From: Litchfieldella xinjiangensis
GTDB taxonomy: Bacteria; Pseudomonadota; Gammaproteobacteria; Pseudomonadales; Halomonadaceae
Direction of reading: 5' to 3'
Assembly (NCBI RefSeq): GCF_000759345.1
Contig: NZ_JPZL01000001.1
Span: 620,001-684,000 of the forward strand
Length of the DNA: 64,000 bases
Positions 19,585 through 28,807 of this stretch are shown here, piece after piece; the stretch's first letter is position 1; every line of letters starts with the position of its first letter. The notes beneath the pieces are model-generated. The model worked only from the letters and a program-made list of their open reading frames with translations, did no database searches and was not told the origin of the DNA. The translations under genes were made by a program, and so were the position numbers.

Positions 19585-20952
19585 TTACACCCGCAACAGC
19601 AGATGTTCGCGCTCCCAAGAACTGATGACCTGGAAGTAGGCGCGATGCTCGGCACGCTTGACGGCCAGGTAACTGTTTATGAATCGCTCACCCAGTAGAT
19701 CGGCCAAGGGCTTGCACTCACGAAGCGCATCCAGGGCGGGACCGATGTCGTCGGGGAGCTTGTTGCCACCCGACCAGGCCGAGCCGACCATCGGCGGACG
19801 GGGTTCGAGTTGACTCAGCATGCCGAGATAGCCACAGGCCAGCGAGGCCGCCATTGCCAGGTAAGGATTGGCATCGGCACCGGCGAGTCGGTTCTCGACT
19901 CGGGTCGCCTGAGGGGAGTCCACCGGCACGCGCAGCCCTACGGTTCGGTTATCGAGCCCCCACTCGACATTGACGGGCGCCGAACCACTGGTTTCGTTAC
20001 GCATCAATCGTCGGTAGGAATTGACGTTGGGAGCGAAGAACGGGATCGCGGCCGGCATGTACGTCTGCAAACCGCCGATGAAATGATTGAACAGACGACT
20101 GGGCTGGCCATCGTCCCCGGCAAACAGGTTCGTCTTGCCGCTCAGGTCCATCAGGCTCTGATGAATATGCATGGAGCTACCCGGCTCATTGGCCATGGGT
20201 TTGGCCATGAAGGTGGCATACATACCATGCCTGAGTGCCGTCTCGCGCAGCGTGCGCTTGAACATGATGACCTGGTCGGCCAGGATCAGCGGATCGCCAT
20301 GCTGGAAATTGACTTCCATCTGGCCCGCCCCTTCCTCATGGATCAGCGTATCCAGATCGAGCCCCATCGCTTCGCAGTAGTCGTACATCTCCTCGAATAG
20401 CGGGTCGAACTCATTGACGGCATCGATGGAAAACGACTGTCGGCTGCTCTCCTGTCGCCCAGAACGACCGATGGGCGGCTCCAGCGGATAGTCGGAGTCG
20501 GTATTGGTCTTGACCAGATAGAACTCGACCTCGGGCGCCACCACCGGCTTCCACCCTCGGGCTTCGTAGAGCTCCAGCACCCGCTTGAGCACATAGCGGG
20601 GCGATAACTCTACCGGCTCACCAGTGAGATAGTAGCAATCATGGATGATTTGCGCGGTGGGATCTTCCGCCCAGGGAACCAGGTACACGGCGTCAGGATC
20701 CGGGACCAGCTCCATGTCCCGTTCGGCGGGATTCCAGAAACGAATCTCATCGTCATCCGGGTAGCCCCCCGTGACGGTCTGAATGAAGATCGAATCGGGC
20801 AAACGGGGCCGTCCACCATGTATGTACTTGCTCGCGGGCATGATCTTGCCCTTGAGGAGGCCGGTCAGGTCGGTGACCAGGCACTCGACTTCGGTAATGC
20901 CACGGTTCCTGAACCATTCGTTCAGGCCATTCACTTCGTTAGGGTTACTCAT
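19585..20952 (-). CDS. spuB: Glutamylpolyamine synthetase (SpuB-like, glutamine synthetase fold)
   Basis: 455 aa from the ATG at 20952, after AAGGATT. Signatures are VECLVTDLTGLLKGKIMP in the beta-grasp half and VVAPEVEFYLVKTNTD, EEGAGQMEVNFQHGD, GSSMHIHQSL and AGADANPYLAMAASLACG in the catalytic half. It resembles Pseudomonas SpuB and gamma-glutamylpolyamine synthetases more than nitrogen-assimilating GlnA, since it lacks the adenylylation region. It sits between two binding-protein genes inside the transporter operon, tying uptake to glutamylation. With puuA at 14884 this makes two such ligases in one island. Confidence 0.9.
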   Translation of the reverse strand: MSNPNEVNGLNEWFRNRGITEVECLVTDLTGLLKGKIMPASKYIHGGRPRLPDSIFIQTVTGGYPDDDEIRFWNPAERDMELVPDPDAVYLVPWAEDPTAQIIHDCYYLTGEPVELSPRYVLKRVLELYEARGWKPVVAPEVEFYLVKTNTDSDYPLEPPIGRSGRQESSRQSFSIDAVNEFDPLFEEMYDYCEAMGLDLDTLIHEEGAGQMEVNFQHGDPLILADQVIMFKRTLRETALRHGMYATFMAKPMANEPGSSMHIHQSLMDLSGKTNLFAGDDGQPSRLFNHFIGGLQTYMPAAIPFFAPNVNSYRRLMRNETSGSAPVNVEWGLDNRTVGLRVPVDSPQATRVENRLAGADANPYLAMAASLACGYLGMLSQLEPRPPMVGSAWSGGNKLPDDIGPALDALRECKPLADLLGERFINSYLAVKRAEHRAYFQVISSWEREHLLLRV

Positions 20953-21010
20953 ACGCAATCCTTGATGTCGCCCGGGCGCAACCCCGGTCGTACGACCGGG
21001 GCCGGCCACC

Positions 21011-22075
21011 TCACCGCGCCTGTACCTCAGACCACAGCTGCTGGAAGTTCTGCAGTTGATCGCCAGACAGGCTCGGCGTGAACCGCAACCGCTCCATGTC
21101 TTCTTCGCTCGGCTGGACCGGCGGCTGTGTCAACACCTTGTCCAGATGGGGCTCGGCAGCAGCGTTGGGGCTGGCATAGTAGTTGTAGTTCGAAAGCTGG
21201 GCACCGATTTCGGCATCGAGGATAAAATCGATGAACTTGTGCGCCATGTCGGGGTTGGGTGCCTCGCTGGGAATCAGCATCGCATCCACCCACATCTCTG
21301 CCCCCTCGTCGGGCAGCATGAAATCGATGGTCTCGAAGGTCTCGGGGTCTTCCTCCTTGAAGAACAGATAATCACCGTTGTAGCTCAGCCCCACATGCGC
21401 GACGCCGCGTGCCAGTTGCTGGAGCGCCGGGGTGCCATCGACGAACCCGCTGAAATTATCGCGTCCCTTGGTATCGATCAGCAGCTGCGCTGCCTCACGC
21501 CATCCGGACATGTCCGTACAATCATAGCCATGCCCCAGGTAGGCACAGGCACTGCCCATGCTGACCTGGCCGTCGCCCATCAAGGCAAACGGGTGGCTCG
21601 GATTGACCTCGGGATCGAAGAGCAGCGACCAGCTCTTGGGTGCCTCGGGGAACGTCTCGGTGTTATAGATGATCCCCGTGGTTCCCCACTGATAAGGCGC
21701 GCTGTATTCGCTGTCGGGGTCATAGCTCGGGTTCTGGAACTGCTCCATGACATTGCCGAGGTTCGACAGCTTGGGCTTGTCCAGCTTTTGCACCAGACCA
21801 GTTTCGATCAGACGAGGGATATAGTAGTTGGAAGGAACGATGATGTCGTATTGGGACACGCCACCGGCATTGAGCTTGGCAAACATCTCCGGCAAGGAAT
21901 TGAAGTAATTTTGCACTACCTCGACATCGTATTTTTCTTCGAAGGCCTCAATGATTTCTGGGTCCATGTACTCCGTCCAGTTGAACAGGTACAGGCGGTT
22001 CTCCTGAGCCTGTGCAGCCCCAACCAACAACAGGCTGCCCAGGGAAACGGCTAAACGCGTCGTGACGTTTTTCAT
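21011..22075 (-). CDS. potF: Periplasmic polyamine-binding protein (PotF/SpuD/SpuE family), copy 2
   Basis: 354 aa. The ATG at 22075 is used; a TTG directly before it is also open. GGAGA lies about eight bases upstream. The signal peptide is roughly residues 1-23 (SLLLVGAAQAQ). Motifs are LYLFNWTEYMDPEIIEAF, YDIIVPSNYYIPRL and LSYNGDYLFFKEED. It directly follows potI, which is why I give it the potF symbol, but either copy could be the main putrescine or spermidine receptor. Confidence 0.93.
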   Translation of the reverse strand: MKNVTTRLAVSLGSLLLVGAAQAQENRLYLFNWTEYMDPEIIEAFEEKYDVEVVQNYFNSLPEMFAKLNAGGVSQYDIIVPSNYYIPRLIETGLVQKLDKPKLSNLGNVMEQFQNPSYDPDSEYSAPYQWGTTGIIYNTETFPEAPKSWSLLFDPEVNPSHPFALMGDGQVSMGSACAYLGHGYDCTDMSGWREAAQLLIDTKGRDNFSGFVDGTPALQQLARGVAHVGLSYNGDYLFFKEEDPETFETIDFMLPDEGAEMWVDAMLIPSEAPNPDMAHKFIDFILDAEIGAQLSNYNYYASPNAAAEPHLDKVLTQPPVQPSEEDMERLRFTPSLSGDQLQNFQQLWSEVQAR

Positions 22076-22109
22076 CAATCGTTCTCCTTTCGTTCCCTTC
22101 GTAAACCGC

Positions 22110-22907
22110 CTATGGCTGCCGGCGGTGGCTGAACAACAGACTCAGTATGGCGGCAATCGTTACTGCACCGATCATCAACGTCGCGATGGCGTTGATCTCG
22201 GGTGAGACCCCCTTCTTGATAGCACCCCAGATATAGATGGGAAGCGTCGCACTATCGGGACCTGCCGTGAAGAAGCTGATGACGAAATCGTCTACCGACA
22301 GCGTAAAGGAGAGGAAGAAGGCCGAAATGAGCGCCGGTTTGATGGTCGGCAACATGAAGTGAAACGCGCGCTGCGCCGGAGAAGCATAGAGATCCTTGGC
22401 CGCCTCGAACAACGTAGGATCGAGCCCCACGAAGCGCGAATAGACAATCAGCGCCACGAACGGAATCTGGAACGTCACGTGGGCAATGATCATGGTGCCA
22501 AGCCCTGGCTGCAGCAGGCCGGTCATGCGATGAATCTGCACAAAGAAGGCCATTTCGGAAATACCGAATACGATATCGGGCAATACGATCGGCAAGTAGA
22601 TCAACACGATCAGCCAACCCAGTTTGCGGTGCCTGTGACGATACATGCCATAACCAATAAGACAGCCGATGACCAAGGCGACGGCCGAGGAAACGATGGC
22701 CAGGATCAAGCTATTGCTCAGCGCCGACAGAATCTCTTCATTGCCCATCAAGCGCTTGTACCAGCGCAAGGACACCCCAGTGAAGCTGGCGGCACTATTG
22801 GCCGAATTGAACGAGAACAGCACGACCACCGCGAGCGGCAGATAAAGGAAGATCAGGATCAGCCACCAGATGGCAGTCAATCCCCGCCTGAGGGTGCGTT
22901 TTTTCAT
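22110..22907 (-). CDS. potI: Polyamine ABC transporter permease PotI
   Basis: 265 aa inner-membrane permease with six hydrophobic segments. The EAA loop that contacts the ATPase reads EAAKDLYASPAQRAFHFMLP. LSVDDFVISFF and a C-terminal IATLMIGAVTIAAI are typical of PotI/PotC permeases. Its ATG overlaps the potH stop by four bases, so the permeases are translated together. Confidence 0.95.
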   Translation of the reverse strand: MKKRTLRRGLTAIWWLILIFLYLPLAVVVLFSFNSANSAASFTGVSLRWYKRLMGNEEILSALSNSLILAIVSSAVALVIGCLIGYGMYRHRHRKLGWLIVLIYLPIVLPDIVFGISEMAFFVQIHRMTGLLQPGLGTMIIAHVTFQIPFVALIVYSRFVGLDPTLFEAAKDLYASPAQRAFHFMLPTIKPALISAFFLSFTLSVDDFVISFFTAGPDSATLPIYIWGAIKKGVSPEINAIATLMIGAVTIAAILSLLFSHRRQP

Positions 22908-23827
22908 ATCACCACCTCCTCACCGCCACCCAGCCGCTTGCCGATGCGACGCATGGCGAAAAGACCGATAAAAGTGGCAATCAGCATCAGGATGGCTCCC
23001 GCAGCACCCAGTGGCCAATTGGCACTGCCGGCAAACTGGTTGGCAACGAGATTGCCAAGCATCATGCCCTTGCCGCCACCCAGCAGCTCCGGAATCACAT
23101 ACATCCCAAAGGCGGGAATGGCCACCAGCACCGTACCCGCCAGCAACCCCGGCAAGGTCTGGGGAAAGACGGCGTGCCAGAAGGCGCGAACCGGCGAAGC
23201 GTAGAGGTCCTGAGCGGCTTGGACCTGGGCGGTATCGAGCTTTTCGAAGGCCGCATACAACGGCAACACCATGAATGGCAGGAAGTTGTAGACCAAGCCC
23301 AAGGTGACGGCAAAGTTAGAGGGATAAAGGCCCATGTTAGGCGGAATGAAGCCGACCAGCTCTGCCAGGTTGGCCAGCGGCGTGCCCGGCGCCAACAGGT
23401 TCATCCAGCCGAAGGTGCGAATGACCTGGTTGGTCCACGACGGTACGACCACCAGCAGCAGCATGATCGGACGCCAGCGCTCGCGGCAGGTGGTGATGTA
23501 ATAGGCGATGGGATAGGCCACCACCATCACCAACGCCGTCGACACCAGCGTCTGCCAGAGCGAGCGCAACAGCGTGTAGATATTACCCGGACTCCAGCCC
23601 AGAAAGCCGAACCCCGCCAACCGGCGAAACGATTCCAGCGATAGCGGCAACTCGGGTAGGCCGTAGATGCCCGTGCTCATGAAGGCCACGCTCATCAGGT
23701 AGGCACTTGGCAGGACCAGGAAGATCACGATCCAGACGGCGCCAGGCGCCACGGTAAACAACAGGTGACGCGTCTCGCTGACCATGGCGCGACTACGCGT
23801 CGTGGGGCGTACACCGGAATAAGCCAT
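22904..23827 (-). CDS. potH: Polyamine ABC transporter permease PotH
   Basis: 307 aa permease partner of PotI. About six membrane segments are visible, the first at TVAPGAVWIVIFLVLPSAYL. The EAA-like loop is AAQDLYASPVRAFWHAVFPQTLPG, and SWTNQVIRTFGWMNLL is a PotH hallmark. The stop of potG lies 11 bases upstream. A later ATG at MVSETRHLL would still leave a full permease. Confidence 0.95.
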   Translation of the reverse strand: MAYSGVRPTTRSRAMVSETRHLLFTVAPGAVWIVIFLVLPSAYLMSVAFMSTGIYGLPELPLSLESFRRLAGFGFLGWSPGNIYTLLRSLWQTLVSTALVMVVAYPIAYYITTCRERWRPIMLLLVVVPSWTNQVIRTFGWMNLLAPGTPLANLAELVGFIPPNMGLYPSNFAVTLGLVYNFLPFMVLPLYAAFEKLDTAQVQAAQDLYASPVRAFWHAVFPQTLPGLLAGTVLVAIPAFGMYVIPELLGGGKGMMLGNLVANQFAGSANWPLGAAGAILMLIATFIGLFAMRRIGKRLGGGEEVVI

Positions 23828-23838
23828 GTCCGCGCTCC

Positions 23839-24963
23839 TTACTTGCCCAGGGTCACGAGATCGTCCGCCGCAACGGTGACGGTAATCCGCTCACCGACCT
23901 CGGGTAGGTGCCTACCGCGGTTATTGACCGTGGCTTGAAGGCTGGTCTGGCCGATATCCAAACGGTATTCGGCATGACTGCCGCGATAGAGCCGTTCGCC
24001 GACCGTAGCCAACAAGCGATTCTCACCAGGCTGTTCGCCAGGCAGCAGATCCAGCGTTTCGGGGCGGATCAACAGCAAGTCGCCCGCGCCCTCGCCGTCG
24101 CATCTGAGGTCACCCAACTCGGTCGTGAGCCACCCGCCTTCGGCGCGGCGCGTGATGGGAAACAGGTTGTCATGGCCCATGAAACGCGCCACGAAAGCAT
24201 TGACCGGCCGCTCGTAGACTTCGCGTGGCGGGCCGACCTGCTGAATATTGCCGCTATCGAGCACGGCAATACGGTCCGACATGACCATGGCTTCCTGCTG
24301 ATCGTGGGTAACGAACACGAAAGTCATGCCCAGGCGCTTCTGTACCCGCAACAACTCGACCTGAAGCTGGCTTCGAAGCCCTGCATCCAGCGCAGAAAGC
24401 GGCTCGTCGAGCAGCAGGACATCCGGCTCGCAGACCAGTGCACGTGCCAGGGCAATGCGCTGACGCTGGCCTCCCGAAAGCTGGTCGACCTTGCGGTCCA
24501 CGAGATCGTTGAGCTGGATGAATTCGGCAATGCGCGCGACCCGCGCCTCGCGCTCGGCCGCCGGCAGGCCCAGCATGCGCAACCCGAAGGCCAGGTTGTC
24601 GCGTACGGAAAGATGGGGGAACAGCGCGTAGGACTGAAATACGGTATTGACGCTGCGCTTGTGGGGCGGCGTATCGGTGATGTCTAGCCCGCCGATCTTC
24701 AGGCTGCCGCTATCGGGTTCTTCCAGGCCGGCAAGAATGCGCAGCAAGGTCGTCTTGCCGCATCCCGATGGACCCAACAAGGTGAAGAACTCTCCGGCAC
24801 GGATGGTCAGGTCGACCCCGTCAAGCGCGACCGTGTCCTTGCCGAACCGCTTGTGCAGGCCCAACAGCTCGATCGAAGAGGCCTCGCGTGCAGCATTATC
24901 GGTGTCACGTGGCGCATCCGGTTCACGGGTGCCCGGTTCGGGGGCCAAGGGGGACGGGGTCAT
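23839..24963 (-). CDS. potG: Polyamine ABC transporter ATP-binding protein PotG
   Basis: 374 aa ATPase that drives PotHI. Walker A is GPSGCGKTT (64-72), the ABC signature LSGGQRQR starts at 162, Walker B is DVLLLDEP (181-188) and the switch histidine is H220 in FVTHDQQEA. The C-terminal ~100 residues form the regulatory TOBE domain (LLLIRPETLDLLPG). A 30-residue N-terminal tail rich in P, A and E precedes the core. GGAGAG precedes the ATG. Second gene of the operon, 45 bases after the upstream oxidase. Confidence 0.96.
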   Translation of the reverse strand: MTPSPLAPEPGTREPDAPRDTDNAAREASSIELLGLHKRFGKDTVALDGVDLTIRAGEFFTLLGPSGCGKTTLLRILAGLEEPDSGSLKIGGLDITDTPPHKRSVNTVFQSYALFPHLSVRDNLAFGLRMLGLPAAEREARVARIAEFIQLNDLVDRKVDQLSGGQRQRIALARALVCEPDVLLLDEPLSALDAGLRSQLQVELLRVQKRLGMTFVFVTHDQQEAMVMSDRIAVLDSGNIQQVGPPREVYERPVNAFVARFMGHDNLFPITRRAEGGWLTTELGDLRCDGEGAGDLLLIRPETLDLLPGEQPGENRLLATVGERLYRGSHAEYRLDIGQTSLQATVNNRGRHLPEVGERITVTVAADDLVTLGK

Positions 24964-25008
24964 GACTCGACTCTCCTGTGCGTGTCGACAACAGGCTGGT
25001 ACCGCTGG

Positions 25009-26301
25009 TTACAGCCGATCGCGCAATTTATAGAATTGGGTAGCCAATACCAGCAGCGGGGTCCGCAGCCATTTGCCACCCGGAAAACTCCGATGCGGCA
25101 TCGCGGCGAAGATGTCGAAGCGCTCGCTCTGTCCAGAGATCGTCTCGGCCAGCAACTGTCCCGCCAGGCCTGCCAGTGACATGCCATGCCCTGAATAACC
25201 GTGTGCGTAATACACATTGGAACCCACACGGCCGAAATCCGGGGCGCGGTTGAGGGTGATCGCCACGTCGCCCCCCCATCGATAATCGATACCGATTCCC
25301 TCGAGCACCGGGAACAGGCGCGCCATCTTGGCGTCCATGCGCTCACGAAGCTGGCGAGGCTCACGCCCGTCGTAACTGACCTCGCCGCCATAAATCAGAC
25401 GTCGATCCGCGGAGAGTCGATAATAATCGAGCACGAAGTTGGCATCGGATAGCGCGTCGTTACTGGGCAGTACCTTCGCTACCTGGGCCTCGCTGAGCGG
25501 CTCGGTAGCGATCATGTAATTGGCAGCGCGCATGATCCGACCATCCAGGTCCGGAAGCAATCCCTCCCCTCGATATGCGTTGGTGGACACGATGACGTAG
25601 TCGGCAGTAACACGACCGCCTGGGGTCGCGACCTGGGCTGGTTGGCCCGGGTGCACTTCGACAGCCGGGCTGTGCTCATGGATGCGCACCCCGGCGTGCT
25701 GCGCTGCGCGGGCCAGCCCGAGGGTGTAATTGAGGGGATGGAGGTGACCGCCCTCGGCGTCGTAAAGCGCACCGGGATAGGCGTTGGTGACCACATGTTC
25801 CTGGAGGGACGCGCCTTCGAGCCATTGCAGGGCAGGATAATCGTAGTCAGTGGCCAGGCGCGCCTGGAATGCCTTGAGTTCCTCGACATGGCGCGACTTT
25901 ACCGCAGCGTGCAGGTAGCCCCAGGCCAGATCGCAGGGAATGCCATGTCGTTCGATCAGAGCGGCCGTCAGGCGAACCGACTCACGACTCATTTCCCAGA
26001 TATCCCGTGCCCGAGACTTTCCCAGCGCCTTCTCGACGGTCGCGATATCGGTGCCCAGGCCAGGCAGGATCTGTCCTCCGCTACGCCCCGAGGCACCGTA
26101 CCCCACCTCGGCGGCTTCCAGTAACACCACGGAATAGCCCCGCTCCGCCAGATGGAGTGCCGCCGAGCAACCGGTGACCCCGCCGCCGATGATGCAGACA
26201 TCGGCGCGCCGCGACTCCTCCAGCGCCGGAAAGGGGCCTGCCGTGACAGCGATACTGTCCTGATAGTAAGACGCGGGGCGATGCAATGCAGCGGAGGTCA
26301 T
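25009..26301 (-). CDS. FAD-dependent gamma-glutamylpolyamine oxidase (PuuB/OrdL type), copy 2
   Basis: 430 aa DAO-family oxidase, first gene of the transporter operon. The FAD site is CIIGGGVTGCSAALHLAERG with GYGASGRSGGQILPGLG after it, and the C-terminus has YYAHGYSGHGMSLAGLAGQLLAE. It shares the framework of the copy at 17100-18389 (for example FVLDYYRLSADRRLIYGG against YLLDYYRLSADRRLIYGG), so the pair are paralogues at the two ends of one operon. Substrate is inferred from context as a gamma-glutamylated amine. Confidence 0.88.
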   Translation of the reverse strand: MTSAALHRPASYYQDSIAVTAGPFPALEESRRADVCIIGGGVTGCSAALHLAERGYSVVLLEAAEVGYGASGRSGGQILPGLGTDIATVEKALGKSRARDIWEMSRESVRLTAALIERHGIPCDLAWGYLHAAVKSRHVEELKAFQARLATDYDYPALQWLEGASLQEHVVTNAYPGALYDAEGGHLHPLNYTLGLARAAQHAGVRIHEHSPAVEVHPGQPAQVATPGGRVTADYVIVSTNAYRGEGLLPDLDGRIMRAANYMIATEPLSEAQVAKVLPSNDALSDANFVLDYYRLSADRRLIYGGEVSYDGREPRQLRERMDAKMARLFPVLEGIGIDYRWGGDVAITLNRAPDFGRVGSNVYYAHGYSGHGMSLAGLAGQLLAETISGQSERFDIFAAMPHRSFPGGKWLRTPLLVLATQFYKLRDRL

Positions 26302-26422
26302 TGGATTCCTTACGGGCGGGCTCGTTCTTTTCCGCCATTATTGTTGTTGAATTCTTTAACCACACTTATTGAAATAAAGGCCATCAAAGCGACCCCATGC
26401 TGAACAGTCTGACACCAGACCA

Positions 26423-26437
26423 CCTTGACCTGTCAAG
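26423..26437. promoter_or_regulatory. Inverted repeat upstream of the pot operon
   Basis: The sequence CTTGAC-CT-GTCAAG lies about 125 bases upstream of the first oxidase gene, in the 192-base gap that must hold the operon promoter. On the minus strand it also provides TTGACA, a perfect -35 hexamer, but I found no good -10 at 16-18 bases. It is a candidate regulator site only. Confidence 0.3.
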
Positions 26438-26493
26438 TATTCGATAACGCCTTGGCGAAAGCGCTGGCCACGGCGAAGCTCCGTCGCCAGGCA

Positions 26494-27249
26494 TCAGCGC
26501 GTACCGCAGACCGAACACGCCGGATCGCGCGGCACCTTGAAATGCCGCCATTCGCCTCGCATCCCATCAAAGGTGGAAAGTCCGCGATGCGCCGTTCCCG
26601 CACCACTTAGCAATTTCATGGCCTCGAGTGCCTGAAAGCAGCCAATTAGGCCCACCAACGGTGCCACGACCCCGTTTTCGGCACAGCGCAACTCGTCGTC
26701 CTGTGCTTCCCCCTGCCGGGGGGGATACAGGCAGGCATAACAGGGACTGTCGGGATCGCGCGGGTCGAAAACCGCGAGCTGTCCAGAGAAGCGAATCGCC
26801 GCACCCGACACGAGGGGCACCCCTGCTTGCAAGCAGCCGCGATTGATGGCGTAACGACTGGAAAAACGATCGGTACAGTCCAGTACTATATCGGCCTCGC
26901 GGGCCAGAGCCGTCAGCGCATCTCCCTCGAGATGGCGAGTCACCGCCTGGATATCGCAGTCAGGGTTGAGCGCTTGCGCCGCCTCACGTGCGGACTCAGC
27001 CTTGTTGCGTCCCAGGTCGGCCTGGCGGTGGGCCACTTGTCGCTGCAGGTTCGACAGCTCCACCTCATCGGCATCGGCAATGGTCAGGCGTCCCACGCCG
27101 GCAGCGGCCAGATAGAGCGCCACGGGTGAGCCCAGACCACCGGCACCCACCACAAGCGCGTGACTTGCAAGCAGGCGCTCCTGGCCGTGGACATCGATGG
27201 CATCCAGCATGATCTGGCGGCTGTATCGCAATAGCGCTTCATCGTTCAT
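26494..27249 (-). CDS. moeB: Molybdopterin-synthase adenylyltransferase MoeB
   Basis: 251 aa E1-like enzyme that adenylates the C-terminus of MoaD. The nucleotide site is VVGAGGLGSPVALYLAAAGVG, followed by LSNLQRQVAHR and the DCTDRFSSRYAIN segment. Zinc-binding cysteine pairs are CYAC and CSVC near the end. The ATG at 27249 gives the family's usual length; a longer frame upstream runs into lrp. It begins 20 bases after the lrp stop, so the two are probably co-transcribed. In many gammaproteobacteria moeB follows prmC directly; here lrp intervenes. Confidence 0.92.
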   Translation of the reverse strand: MNDEALLRYSRQIMLDAIDVHGQERLLASHALVVGAGGLGSPVALYLAAAGVGRLTIADADEVELSNLQRQVAHRQADLGRNKAESAREAAQALNPDCDIQAVTRHLEGDALTALAREADIVLDCTDRFSSRYAINRGCLQAGVPLVSGAAIRFSGQLAVFDPRDPDSPCYACLYPPRQGEAQDDELRCAENGVVAPLVGLIGCFQALEAMKLLSGAGTAHRGLSTFDGMRGEWRHFKVPRDPACSVCGTR

Positions 27250-27269
27250 GGCGACGTTGGGCCTCCGCC

Positions 27270-27770
27270 CTATTTGTCGTCGAGCTGGTCGATATCGGGG
27301 ATATGCAAGGCAAACTCCTCCTTGACCTCCTCCATCACGACGTAACTCTTGGATTCCTTGACGCCGGGCAGTGTCAGAACGACATCGCCCAGCAACTGTC
27401 GATAGGCTGCCATTTCGGGGATCCGACATTTGAGTATGTAATCGAATTGGCCGGAAACCAGATGGCACTCCTGTATCTGGGGAAGCGTGCTGACGGCGCG
27501 CCGGAATTCATCGAATACCGTCGGCGATTGCGTCTCGAGACTAATTTCGACAAACACGAGCAGATTGGCCTTGAGTGCCTTGGGATCCAGCACGGCCTTG
27601 TAGCCGCGTATAATGCCACTACGCTCCAGCCGCTTGACGCGCTCCAGGCATGGGGTCGTGGAGAGCCCCACCTGGGAAGCGAGGTCGACATAGGAAATGC
27701 GCGCGTTTTCTTGCAGGCAACGCAGGATTTTGAGGTCGATACGATCCAGTGAACGAGTCTTGGCTTTCAT
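27270..27770 (-). CDS. lrp: Lrp/AsnC family regulator, close to Lrp
   Basis: 166 aa leucine-responsive-type regulator. The winged helix is at residues ~10-60 (LDRIDLKILRCLQENARISYVDLA, then GLSTTPCLERVKRLERSGIIRGY). The ligand-sensing RAM domain follows (LVFVEISLETQSPTVF, CHLVSGQFDYILKCRIP, LPGVKESKSYVVMEEVKE). These strings closely follow E. coli Lrp. ATG 27770 is used; upstream codons are unrelated. It lies between prmC and moeB and near the polyamine operon, so regulation of amino-acid or amine metabolism is plausible but unproven. Confidence 0.9.
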   Translation of the reverse strand: MKAKTRSLDRIDLKILRCLQENARISYVDLASQVGLSTTPCLERVKRLERSGIIRGYKAVLDPKALKANLLVFVEISLETQSPTVFDEFRRAVSTLPQIQECHLVSGQFDYILKCRIPEMAAYRQLLGDVVLTLPGVKESKSYVVMEEVKEEFALHIPDIDQLDDK

Positions 27771-27955
27771 TGTAATGTGCGGTCCGAGCCAATGGCATAA
27801 AGACGTGTCATGGCAAGATGCACCACAAATCCAGAGGTTTATAGTTTTTTGTATCGTGGAATGCACTTTGCCGAGCAAGGATGACTGAGCCATCCCCCGT
27901 CTTAAGTATTACCACACAGCCGCCTGCGTCCTCCAGCGTAACGCACGCTCCCCCT

Positions 27956-28807
27956 TCAACGCTCGGTCGTGGCCGGCCAGCGGCCCAGGGTCACCCGATC
28001 ACGTCCTTCGAGATCGCAGACCGTTTCGATCTGTTCGTAACCTGCTGCCTCCAGGGCACTGCGTACTGCCGCCCCCTGCTGCATGCCATGCTCCAACATT
28101 AGCCAGCCATGAGGCTCGAGTTGATCGCGCGCGGTATCGACAAGCGCTTCCAGATCGGCCAGTCCCTGTTTTCCAGCCACCAGCGCGGAGCGCGGTTCGA
28201 AGCGGACATCACCCAGGGCCAGATGGGGGTCGTCGGAGGCAAGATACGGCGGATTGGACACGATGATCGCGAATTGCCGCTTTCCCAACGCTTCGAACCA
28301 ATCGCTGATCAGTATCTCGACACGAGTGAGTCCATGGCGCTGGGCGTTGGCCTTGGCGAGGGCCACGGCGGCCGGCTCACGATCCACTGCCACGACCTCC
28401 CAGGTCGGACGCTCACAGGCAAAGGCCAGAGCCACCGCCCCCGTGCCCGTACCCAGATCGAGGAATCGGCCCGACTCGGAGTCGGCTTGGGCCAGAGCCG
28501 CTTCTACCAGCCTTTCGGTATCGGGGCGAGGGATCAAGGTCGAAGGCCCCGTCATCAAGCGTAGCCCCCAGAATTCCCGCTCTTCGGTCAGGTAGGCGAC
28601 CGGCCAACCCTGGGCCCGGGCCGCAATCAGCGCTTCGAAACGCGCCTGTACCCACGGCTCGGCTTGACGATCTCCCCATGTATAAAGCCAGCTTCGCTCT
28701 ACCTGCATGACATGGCACAGGAGCACATCGGCATCCAGCCGCGGGCTGGGCGAGCCCGATTCGCTCAGGCGGCGCGCGGCACGCAGCAACAAGGTATCCA
28801 GGCGCAT
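27956..28807 (-). CDS. prmC: Release factor glutamine methyltransferase
   Basis: 283 aa SAM-dependent methyltransferase that N5-methylates the GGQ glutamine of release factors. The SAM loop is FLDLGTGTGAVALAFA (115-130) and the catalytic NPPY is at 185-188. Its ATG overlaps the prfA stop (TGATG), coupling it to its substrate protein. The N-terminal helical domain that binds the release factor is present. Confidence 0.96.
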   Translation of the reverse strand: MRLDTLLLRAARRLSESGSPSPRLDADVLLCHVMQVERSWLYTWGDRQAEPWVQARFEALIAARAQGWPVAYLTEEREFWGLRLMTGPSTLIPRPDTERLVEAALAQADSESGRFLDLGTGTGAVALAFACERPTWEVVAVDREPAAVALAKANAQRHGLTRVEILISDWFEALGKRQFAIIVSNPPYLASDDPHLALGDVRFEPRSALVAGKQGLADLEALVDTARDQLEPHGWLMLEHGMQQGAAVRSALEAAGYEQIETVCDLEGRDRVTLGRWPATTER

